This document shows positions 37,901 through 49,900 of a stretch of 64,000 nucleotides of DNA, piece by piece. Under the pieces are notes generated by a model. It ran no database searches. It was given only the letters and a program-made list of their open reading frames with translations, and was not told the origin of the DNA. The translations under genes were made by a program, and so were the position numbers. Source of the stretch: Galbula dea (Eukaryota; Chordata; Aves; Piciformes; Galbulidae). The stretch is from contig VWZX01013781.1 in NCBI GenBank assembly GCA_013399015.1, forward strand, positions 983,926-1,047,925. The letters run 5' to 3'. Positions within the stretch are counted from its first letter, which is position 1; every line of letters starts with the position of its first letter.

Positions 37901-40900
37901 AAATAGATGGAACTGAAGGAGATGGATTATTTCTAATAAGTCTGGTCATTGAAGTTAGGATGAAGGGAGTTATTTTGAAGACTAGACTTGATGGAGATGT
38001 AGAGTTATACCCTGTTTGGGTAGGAATGCAGTAAAAGTTGTAGAAAACAGAAGGGGCAAAGTCTAATCAACTAAAACATGTTTTTATCTAAGTATTTATG
38101 TATATGGATCTATGTGTGTGCTAGCATGCTCATAATTTATTCACACCAGTTTGCTGAAATCTGGTTCATTCATGTTATCTCCCATTAAAAATTACTGGAA
38201 TGTTGTCTGTTGACTATAAAAGCCTACCTTTCTCTTATATATGTGCCTGTCTTCTGATAGAGAAACTTTTATTTACTTGATGAATTTATGGTCTTTATAA
38301 AAGCATGGTTTTAGATGATGGTGGTAGGTTGCTGTTTGGACTTGGTGATCCTAGAGGTCTCTCCTAATGTTGATAATTCTGTGATATGTTTCTCAGATTT
38401 GGAAGAACAGGAGAACTTAGTGTAGATAATAGACATTTCCTTGCATCTATTCTGAAAACTAGTCATGTTGTGTGAGAAATTTGTACCTCTGAGTAAGACG
38501 AATTGAAAGAATACGGGGAAGATGTAGCAGGATCCAGGTACATAGTTAGGGTTTTGCAAAGGCTGGTAGTGAGATGAGTGGAGGCAGCAAAGTAGCTCTC
38601 CACAAGCACAGGGAGAAGGTTCTGGTTTTGGCCGTAGGTTCCTCTTGCCTGCCTTGCCCTGGTGCTCTTTAGCATCCTCTGAATTAAGTTTAGTTAAATG
38701 ACAGAATTTGCCAGTGAACAACTGGATAGGTTGCTGCCATTTTTAGTGAGTTTAAACTCAGAATAGCATTTCATTAGCGGAATTGGCATGAGGGAAGCCA
38801 GCTTCAGCTGTCCATGAAAGCATAGCTCCAGGTCCCTGTTGGGCATGTGCTTAGGGAAGCTTCTTGTTTCTGTATTTGTAGATAAAAGTGCAATATAAAC
38901 ATATACATTAGTAGAAATGGTTAATTTAAGATGACTTCATGTTCTGATCCTAAATCTCATTTAATTTTACAGTCTTCCTGAAATAATTAGATTAAATGCA
39001 GGGAGTCATTGGGGGTTCAGAGTCTCTTTGACTGTGAGTGTGTGTATATTAGCAACTAGAGAGAAAATGAAGTAAGAACTGACTCCATGACTGAGGCCTA
39101 CTAGGAGACAGGTAGAGAAAATGCAAGATGATGATGTCTAGTATTAAATGTGTGGTGGGTAACTGCATTACTGAAAATAGTAGGTATATTTTCGGAGTGT
39201 GGAAACTTACTAGAGTATTAGAAAGAGCTGCTGCAATGGTAAGAATGGGAAGTAGACAGGCAGGGAACTAACTGAAATGAACCTGGGCTTTGTGTAGCAG
39301 GCTTGTTCCTTGAGTTCCTGGGGGGATGGTGAGTGTTTGGAAAGGATTTACAAATTTACCTTCAAGATTTGTCCACAAAAAATAACTTTCAGAGTTACTA
39401 AGTATAGAACTGTTTCTGAATGTTTTAAATGATTGCTTTTCAGCTTGTAATTCCTCTGCTCTTGCCTACATAGGTTTAGTATATTAGAAACCAGGATTTA
39501 TAGTTTTAAAATGTTCATGTATGCTGTTTTAATAGCAAAACTTATTTTGCTGTGTGCTTGCTCTAGCTTCTAAGTACCAGTGTAATTTGAAAAGCTGTAG
39601 TGAATGAACTGTATGCCAGAAGTGTGTAAGACAATGCAATGGAACCTCTCATTAAAGTTTTGATTTTATTGGGAGTGTTTCACTGAGGTGGAGACTAAAT
39701 AGTTTCTTTCTGAAATTCAAGCAGGAGTTTTAAAAATTAAAAGCTATCATTCAAAATGCACAGTTGAGACTTGCAACTGCCACATGACATTTCAGCCTTT
39801 ATAAGGCTGAAAAAAGGTTCAAAAAAAAAGAACTGAACAGATTTTTGGACTATACATTTGTCAGTGGTTATTAGCCTGTTGGTCATTGTACGGTCTCAAG
39901 CTTCTGAAGTTTTAATCCTTTGGTGTGATGGAAGCTGTGATGGATTTCCGGGAGGATATGTGTTCTGTTTCTGTTGTATTTCTTGACTTATCTCATAAGT
40001 GGCCAGTAAGGCCTGTGTAGGTCATTCCAATATGTTGGGTCTTATTATGTAGCTAAGACTTTACTCATGATTTTAAAATAAGTCAGAATTTCTTATTTTG
40101 TTAGGTTTCATTTTTATGCTATGTTATTTTCTATTAACTGCATGGATACTTAAGTTGTTTTAAAAGGAAGGTCAATTCATATTAATGTTTAACACATGCT
40201 TTCTAGTAATTGTTTACAATAAGCTGCATTCCTTTTTATGCAGGAGATGTATAAGAATATTCCAGGTCAGTCTAAGATCACGTTTCTCCTACAAGCAATC
40301 AGGAACACTGCTGCTGCTGAGGAGGTATGTCTTCATAATCTTTGAATTCTGCAGATTTTCAAGGGAACTTGGAGACAGGGGGAATAAATCAGTGCCAGTC
40401 ATTTTGGGATAAACGAACAAGTCTGACGTTAGCTGAATCATCTTTATTTACTGCACATTTGTAGAGAGGTCACTCATAGTTTGTTGCATGTCAAGTTCAC
40501 TAGCTGAAATGTATGCTCTGTAGTTTCAAAAGTAGTCTTTTGTAAGTGACTGCTTAGATCTCCATTGTTTTCTGGTGCTTTACTGTGATGTTCCTTCAAG
40601 TTATGGTTGAGAAATTATTTCCATTTTGGGGTCCTGTGCCTGAATATGTTAAACTTTTGTATCAACTGAAATTTCTTGGTACTTATCAAAGTGGAATTTG
40701 GGGGAGATAAGGTAGCAGTTGTTTTGCATGTTTTTTTCAGATGACTTTTGCATTTCTTCCTATTTAGGGAGGATATGCTCGTTGAGTCAGCTAACAGTGT
40801 TATAACAGTGTTATTAAATGGAGAGTGGTCTAAGCACTCTATAAAATTTTCCTGTGGGCATACAATAAGTATGCCTTTTAGTTATTCCTTAATTTTGTAA

Positions 40901-43900
40901 AGGCTAGCAGTCAGGTATAGTGCTTATTGATAAAACTGTTACTCAGATATGCAGAGTGATAAACTACTAAGCTTTCAAGGTATTACAAGCTTTCAGAATC
41001 ACTTAAAAGTAAAAACAATTGACTTTTTTTCCCCCCGAATCTAAAGTTTTACAAGGGAAAGTTGTAGCATGTACAATTTCTGAAGAATATTATAAGGAGA
41101 GTATAAGTGTGGTGTTTCTGGATAATGATCTCTTCTGGTATGTTGTATTCATTTTAGAGGTAGATGCCACTTGTACTTTTTAATGCTAAGTAAGTATCAA
41201 CTTACTAAAACTGCTGCTTATCCACCTACAAGGCAGTGTTCTTCTGACAGAATTCTTCAATATTCTACTAGCAACTGGTGGCATAAGAGCTGTGTAGTTT
41301 TACCTCCTGCTCCTCCAAGATGTTTCAAATGATAGAAGGCTGTAGAGCAATGTCTCCTGTACTTAAATTTGCCATGAAAAATTAGATCTACCACTGCTCC
41401 TTTTTAATCAGAATAATACATGTAATAATCAGATAATACTGTGCCCTAGGAGCCATAGCTGCATTTCACGTGCTTCTGGTTTGAGTATATTTGATAAGTC
41501 TAAGTTAACAACTACAAAGTCATGCTTGTGTAAATACTTACTCCATGTATTTACTGAATTAATTCCCTTTACATCAGCTAAGGAAATAGCCCAGTCTAAA
41601 ACTTGTTCAGAATCTTGCCAGTGACTTGGCTTCCAACTTACTGAACAGCAAAGAAACTTTTCCCCTGTAGAAGTTACTCTTACCAAAGACTTCAGAGGTT
41701 AACATTTGTAGAATAACTTGACATTTAATTCCTCCAGTGAATAAATCAAAGAGAGGTTAAATGTTAGCTCATAACATAACTAGACATTAGGTGCTGGACT
41801 CAAATCTTGTTTAATAAAACCTGTGAACAACCTCTCTTCCCTGTAAATCCAAATATATAGTAGCCTAATTAGAGCCTAAGTGAAGTCATCCCCATGCTTG
41901 ATCTAAACATTGTATAGAAACTTTCAGGGAAGCATTCTGTGCATGTTCAGCATAGTGTGATTATCAACAGCTAGGCATTTTGTGTCTGTATGTTTTACAG
42001 AGGTCCAAATGTTGGGCAGAAAAAAGCATATGTCACCAATGGCTTTGGGCTGGGTGTGTGTCCTTTGAGCACACTGAATGTATTGACATTGCTGAACACA
42101 GTCTGCTAGAAGAAGCCTTAGATCTTCAAATATTGCTTGTCCAGGCTATGGGAAAGCTGGGTTCAGATCCCTCTTCATCCTGAATCTGTACTCCTTTACC
42201 ACTTCCCAGGACAACTAGGCTGAAGAAAATACTCCATCCTGCTTGAGCTGGGCTGCTGTATTGCAGAGAATACAAGATTCATGGGACTATTCGGACAGCA
42301 GTTGGGGGAATCCTGACTCTGCAACATTTGACATGGGGAAAAACATATTAGGCTAGATCAGAAATAATTCTTTAAAAGCAACTAACTGTATAACAGCTTT
42401 TCCCCTAAACAAATGCCTAAACTGTGGAAATAATTACCTCTCTGTTCTCATTTCATACTTTCCTGGTAGCAGAGTAGCACTGTTCATAAAACTGGAGAGA
42501 AGCATCTGAGTTAGCAGTTAGAACAGTTCTGTGCCAGATTATATGTGAGTTTTGTACACCTCAAGCTGAGGAGAGGCTTGAACCCAGGTCTCCAACTTCC
42601 TGAATGTGTAATCTCACTGTTACAAAGTTAGAACTCTGCTTCTTCCCATACAACTGCATTTTAAAGAGTTGAACAGAAAGATGGTGTATATATACACAAT
42701 CATTACAGTTGGAAAGGACCCTCAAGATCATCTAGTCCAACTGATAGCCCTACACTACTCTTATCCCTAAATCATCCCCTGAAGAACCACATCTGTCCTC
42801 TTCTTCTGTGTTTCTGCTGTACTCAAGCCCCTTTTAGAGGGCTCTGACCTTTCCATTCAGCCTCTTCATATTGTCACATGAAGGAGTTGCATTTCTTAGT
42901 CTGAAAACTACTGCTGTGGGCAGCTTCCCGTTCAGCACTGGTAGGGGAGGGAAGGCAGCCTGTGGACCTGAAGCATTGCAGACCTTAGGCACTGCATGCA
43001 TTGATTTCCACATGGGACTAGATCCCTGAATGAGGTTGTGCAGGTTCATCTTTGGACCGTGTCCTAGAAACTGATTGCTTCCATCCATGCATATTTTCCT
43101 CCTTGAGAACTTAAATTATCAATACTGAAAAATATCTAAAGGGCAAGTGTCAAGAGAATGGGACCAGATGCCTTTCAGTAGTGCACAGCAACAGGACAAA
43201 GGCACTAGCTGGAACGTGGGAAGCTCCATCTGAACATAAGGAAAAACTTCTTTACTTTGAGCATGACAGAGCACTGGAGCAGGCTACCCAGAGAAGTTGT
43301 GGAGTCTTCTTCTCTGGAGATACTCAAAACCCACCTGGATGAGTTCCTGTGAAATCTGCTATAGGTGAACCAGCTTAAGCAGAGACGTTGAACTAGAAGA
43401 TCTCCAGAGGTCCCTTCCAACCCCTACTGTTCTGTGGACAGTAAAACAGAAGTAAAAGTCAGTGTTACTGTGCTAAGCAAGATGATCAGTCTTTTTGTAA
43501 TTAAATGTGTAGGGATTCGCTGGACGTTTTGAATGCCAGAAGAGAACACAGTATCCCAGTTTTCTGTTCATAATTCTACTGCCCTGCTCAGCGAGTTGTT
43601 TCTCTTTTTGTGCTTTGGTTCCATCACCTGTGAAATCCTGGAACATTTTTAAAACACTGTAAATTCTATTTGAGTTCAAATTTCAATACACCAATTCTTT
43701 TAAATAGAATTTACAGTGTTTTAAAAATGTTCCAGGACTTCTTATGTTAATACCTTTTGACATTTCAATTGTATGTGAGCACCTCAGTAATTTAATCATG
43801 CAGCAGCATCCAGTTCTTGGAAAGTTTCTGCTTTTTTTATGCTTTACTGGTAGATGGAGGTTCTTCTTTGGGGATGTACACTTTATATTGTTCCTGTTCT

Positions 43901-46900
43901 CATTAAAACATGTGGCTGCTAAGTTGCATGATCTAAAAACGCTTGAGTACGTATCTTGTAATGCTTAAATATAAAAGAGCCTTTGGTGTCTGTAATAAAA
44001 AATAAAACCCACATACTTTCTTCCTTAAAACAGAGGAAATGGCCCCAGAGCTGACATTAGTCCAGCCATCTTCATCATAATTAAATTTATAATGGTAATT
44101 TTCATTTATAGGTGAGTATCTGCTGAGGAAAACATGCCGTTTATTTCAAGAAGTCAACTGCTTTAAGGAATTTGGGAATTTTTTCCTAAGCTAGTAACAA
44201 TAACCAGGAGCTAACTCATGTAGTGCTGATCTTGTGTGTCTGTATGCCTTTGCACTTGTGTTTTTACCTTGCTGTCAGTCTTCTAGCATTTTAAATTAAA
44301 CTCTTCAAAGTTGGAAATTCTGGTCTTCGAGACTACATGCTTTATAAAGACAAGGTCTATTCCTTATCAGACCATTTATTATTACTTCAGGAGAGGAATG
44401 AATATAATGTGAGTTCAGTCATTATCAGATGTCAGAGAATATGCCCAGAAACATGATCCACTGAGTAAGACTTTGCATCAGAGTTTGTGCCTTGTTTAGT
44501 CCCAGCAAAATTGCTCCTCAATCGAGGCTTCTCCTATGTAAGTTCACCATACTAATGAGGAGAAGTTAAGCTTTCACAATATTGGTGCTTCTAGGGATGG
44601 GAGAAGGAAAGATACCATTATAAAGGCAATTTGTGTCTGCTACTCTTTAGCTATATAGAAGAGAGCTGGGTAGATTGGAAAAAGTGAGTCTGGACACTGC
44701 AGAACATAACAAGAATAGTACCTTGAGTGATGTTCTAGGAAATACCTAATTTTACAGGGTGTATTAGAAGTTGAGATTTTGCAGCAGTTTTTTTTCATCT
44801 ATAGGTTATGCTGTAGCAGTATAGTTGGCTTTTGGAAATCGGACTTCATTAGTTCTGCTTCTCATTGAACATATTTGAATTCCAAATACTGTTACAAATG
44901 GAGTTGGTATTCATTCAAGTACACATTAATAAGACTGAAAAAGGGGGTGCAAGTTGCATTGGATCATTTTTTGGTGAGGATTTAGCATGTGAGAGATTGT
45001 TATGTGTGTTAATTTCCAAGAGTTTGGAATGGTGGTTTTTGATTGCTGTTTGTCGTTCTAGGATGTTGACTACCAGTGTTTCTATTTATCAAGGATGTTC
45101 ACTGAATTTCCTGTTTTATTTCCTGGAAGAGCAGTAATTGTCAGAAACGTGGTTGTAAGCTGTTGTTTCTTTACTATGTTATTGCTTCATAATTGTCATC
45201 AGTCACTCAAGAGGTATTTCCATTCACCAAACAAGTCTTCACAGTGAAAACTGATCAATTGGAAGCATGATGTCAGTATTCTTCACCCTCACAAGAGCAC
45301 GATTATCAGATCAAAACACTTTAACATACCTTTCTTATTCAATAGGCTAGACAAATGGCAGCTGTCCTTCTACGACGTCTTTTGTCTTCTGCTTTTGAAG
45401 AAGTTTATCCAGCTCTTTCACCTGATGATCAGGCCTCTATCAAAAGTGGGTTGCTGTTGATTATTCAGTTGGAAACGCAGTCCACTATGAGGAAAAAAAT
45501 CTGTGACATCGTTGCTGAGTTGGCCAGGAACTTAATAGGTACTTTATATAAGCTGATATTCTGCTAAAATATTTGTGTTGATTGTAGTTGGTTTTAGTTC
45601 CTGTTCTATAGCCATATGTAGACATTTGCACGTGATGTACTAACTGATTTAATAGTTTAAAATGTATTTGTTTACATTATTGTTGATCAGATAAAAATAA
45701 GATTCCTTAACTCTGCTTTTTAAATTGCTTGAGTTTAGATGAGATTGTGTTGAGGTTTAGAAATCCAGTATGGTTTAAATTCTCATGAATGTTATGCTGA
45801 ACATCTGCGTCAATTTCTTCGAGTGCTGTTATATAACAGTAAATAGCATTGTCTTTTCTTGAGTGTCTTTTAAACATTTCAGCCATATTTTACAATGTGA
45901 TTTGGACACATCTTCAGATCAGTGTATTGAAGTTAATTTTTGTAATGATGGCTGCTTGCCCTGCACAATTAAGATCTAACCACTCTGAGGTTTGCTTGGC
46001 CTAGAGCTTTGTTGTGTTTAATCTAGATGAAGATGGCAACAACCAGTGGCCAGAAGCTCTGAAGTTCTTATTTGACTCTGTCAGCTCTCAGAACGTGGGA
46101 CTGCGTGAGGCTGCTTTACATATCTTCTGGTAAGCTTTCAGACTTTGCTATGTTTTTGCAGGTGAGCTGTCACAACTTAATTAAGAAGCAATCATACATA
46201 TTTAATTTCTTCTGTTGTATTATAGTCTAGTTAAGACTGTGTACAGTTACAGTCTGTACATTAAACAATGAATAATTTTAGAATAATAGTTAAGGTTAAA
46301 CTGTGTGCATTTTTATTAGTGTTTGTCTTCCTTATCCTTAGGAATTTTCCTGGGATTTTTGGGAATCAGCAGCAACACTATTTGGACGTTATTAAGAGAA
46401 TGCTGGTTCAGTGTATGCAAGATCAAGAGCATCCATCAGTAAGACCTTTGTTCTCTTTTTTTTTTTTTTTAACATGTTCTGAGCATGGAAACTTAGTGTA
46501 GTAGTCTCAAACATAAGAGTTAAACAAACCATACATTTCAGTAAGATAATTGCATTACCTGAATGTACACTGGTGGTGCACATGCGGAGTTTTGTCTCTT
46601 GCAAAACAAAAGGGTCAAACCTTCTCGTGGTCCTAAAGCTGACTGGCTGGCTTGTATCTGTACTGCTTAGTGTCAGACTCTTCCCTAGTAGTTATGCTTG
46701 AAGAAACCTACTTGTAGTGGCCCAAAGCAGAGCCAAAGGTTTTTAGCCAACAGTATGATGGGTCAGAAACTCCTTGTTAAGCTCTCTTTCTGGCCCTTCT
46801 GCTTAGCAGTATAGTTACCTAATGTCTACACACAGTAAGTCTCAAAACTCTGACTATGTGGCAGTTTCTTGAGCTGTTTGTGTGTGCGTTGCTGTAAAGA

Positions 46901-49900
46901 CGTGTTAGCAAACCCTGCTTTTCTGGGAGGCTTCAGATTACTGATTTGTGTGGAGAATTGTACTGTGAGACTTTTTCTCTTGTTGTGGAAAACACTGGGC
47001 AAGAATAGGAAACCGTGCTGTGCTACGTGGGTTCAGTTTGCTGCTCCCCCATGGATCACTTTTTCTGACCTTTGAAAGTCAACTGGGTAACGTTTTTGTA
47101 AAGTACCACAAGTCATGCTTTTAAAGAAGCCTGTTTGAAACACTTAGATCAGACTTTTCGAAAAAGGAGAGTTTGATATTTGCATACACATTTGAAATCG
47201 GTGTGGAAGTCGAAAACAATAGGTTTGGGGGGGTTTTTTTGAAAACAAACCAAAAAAGCCCCCAAAACCACCAAAGCAAAATCCACACAAAGACAAAACC
47301 AGGGAATACTTGCTACCTCATAATATGATAAACTCATTTTGTATCATGGAGAACTTAGATGCTGAAGATCTTCATTGTCACTTCACCTTAATTTGAAGTA
47401 AGATGTAAAATCCCATGTTAAAAGCTAATTAACTAATTGCTATATCTGTTAGCAAAATATAAAAGGGAAATAGTAACAAACTGTAGTCTTGTAATAGTCC
47501 TAATGTTAAAAGAAAACAAAGGCATGTTTCATTACTAGTTCTTCACATTTCTTTCTCCAATCTTGCCTGTCTCCTAGATCAAGACTCTGTCTGCTAGAGC
47601 TGCAGCTGCATTTGTGCTTGCCAATGAGCACAATCTTCCTCTTGTTAGGCACTTCTCAGACTTGCTACCCGGAATACTGCAGGTAAGAAACAGAGCAAGT
47701 AACACCTGATGTGCTGTTTATCGTATGTATTGGCTGTGTCCCAATGTAAATTATTGGTCTGCAAATTTGTGTAGCATAAGAATTTTTGCCGAGACCTGGT
47801 TTAACTATATCTTAGTTAGCCAGACATAAGTCACCAGCAATATACAGTGGAAATTGATAAGGAATTTTGTAAACACAAGCTAACTGATGGTGTTTCTTTT
47901 AAGAAAGAGTTCACTCCTGACTAATTTATACAGTGTTACCTAGATAAATTAATTGAAATTCTTCATAAGGTATTTGACTCAATCATACAACCTTTAAGTT
48001 AAGCATAATATTGAAATATGCTTAAAATATGGGCTACCCTATGATTGCAAGTAATCAGTAATTGGGAAATTAATTGACTCATGATATCTTCTATCTGTTC
48101 AGTAATCAGTAATTTGGAAATTAATTGACTCATGATACCTTCTATCTGTTCAGTTTAGAGGAAAGTGTAGAATTATTCTGAAGATTCTCAGAGGAATAAC
48201 AACAGTCTGGACAAATGATCTTTGTTGTTTCGTAAATTAGGAACTTGCAAACAAAATGCCTTATTAAGCCTCATATAATTTCTGGGGCTGGGTTAGATCT
48301 CTTCTATGAGGGATGAATTTGAGCAAAAGTTGGAGTTATAATATAAGGTGGTTTCTTTTGGTTTGGGGGGGGGAAAGTCTATTGGAAACCAGACCAGAGA
48401 CAGCAATGATTTGGGCTCTGAAGGATGACAGTTTCACAGTACAGTTCCCTTTCTATATGAAGAAAAAGTTGAAATAACTAAGTACCTCTGATAACAGTGG
48501 TACTGAATTTTGTTATTTTTAATTGGACATTGATTTAGGTTAAAGACTGAATTCTTGCTGCAGTCAGTACAGCAGGTTCCTCTTGACAGTGTAAGCTATA
48601 AGACGTGTGTGTGCTTTGTGGCAAGATGAAGAAAAATTTTGCCAAGTTTACTGCCTTCTGCAACTTACGGAATTCTGCTTGATCTTAAATGGAAACTGAG
48701 AGGAATTTATTAAAAACAACTGAACTTGAAAATGGGCTCTAGTGTGTAGAAGATAAGTATTTCGATATTGAAGTCACTATTTGGTGGTTTGTCCCTGACT
48801 GTGACTTTGGCAATAATGCTTGTATTGTTCAAAAATTGTAACTGGCTGAGAGGACCACGGCTACTGAGTACTGTATGAGTAGGAGAGAGGCAGGATTTGG
48901 GGTAGGCATGCCATTCATCTTGATGCTTGGCAATTAAGTAGCATGCTGTTTTTAGACTTCAGACTAAGCCCAGTTTGTCTAATGTAAGTTTCAGTGCTAC
49001 TGTTCTAGGCTGTAAAAACAGGTGCACTTGGCTTGCATTTACATGATTTATTTTGCAAATACAGATCACAGAACTATGCTATGAAATCTGTCTTTTTAAA
49101 GTACTTACTGTGAGAACGATTAGATTTTCAGGCTGTGGTAACACAAGATGGATATGAAGATCCGAGTTTATAAATAGGAGATGGGATGTGTTAGAACAGT
49201 CATGAGTGACCTTTGGAGACAGTTAGATGGTTTTTTTGCTGCTCTTGAAGTTCATTTTGTTGAAATATTGGTGTGGTAAAAAAGCTGCAAATAAAATTCT
49301 ACCTTTGCAATTGCTGGAAGATGAACTTTCACAACTAATAACTGAAGCTTGTGTCAGAAAGATTTATCTTGCAGTGGAGGTAAAAGCAGCTGGAACTGAA
49401 AATGTCTTCTGTGGTTTTTGGTGTTCAATACTACAGAAAAGTGCCTCTGCCTTTTAGTACTCATGCATTTTCAACATCTTCAGAAAGCTAGTCTTGCTTT
49501 AAAAAAACTGTTAAGGTTTCAGTGGGTATAAAATGGTTTTACAGAAACTTCCAGTAAACACTACATTATTCTTTGCCAGAATCAGAGGACAAGTGGTAAC
49601 TGTTAATGCAAAAGGCCTTAACTAGGATAGATTTTTTTTTTTTCCCCCAGAACATTTCTGATAGTAGAAGATGCTGCTGCTGTGTTGAAAGTGTGGGCTG
49701 TTTGAGTGGTATTATCAGAAGTGTTGTGTTCTAGGCTTTAAGCATTAAAAAACACCTAACTATTCACTTTAAGAAATCCTAAGACATCAAATAGATCATT
49801 AATGAAAATTCCTTTCAAAACCACAAAAGTGTGTTTGAAAACTTTTTTGAGGTTTGGGTTTTTGTGTCCTACTGTTAGAGGATTTTTAACACCATTAAAT

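Larger units (their letters stand above)
34979..40243 (+). other. IPO5: IPO5 intron 1 (5.3 kb)
   Basis: Donor GTAACG, acceptor TTTTTATGCAG. It holds the rest of the CpG island, a solo LTR (35989-36623), an old minus-strand CR1 (37325-37560) and a CR1 tail (38312-38392). The rest is AT-rich sequence with nothing further recognised. Confidence 0.9.
40325..45345 (+). other. IPO5: IPO5 intron 2 (5.0 kb)
   Basis: Contains two CR1 pieces in opposite orientation (42698-42786 minus, 43150-43438 plus) and a perfect 36-bp inverted repeat (43636-43737). The remainder is AT-rich and unremarkable. Confidence 0.9.
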
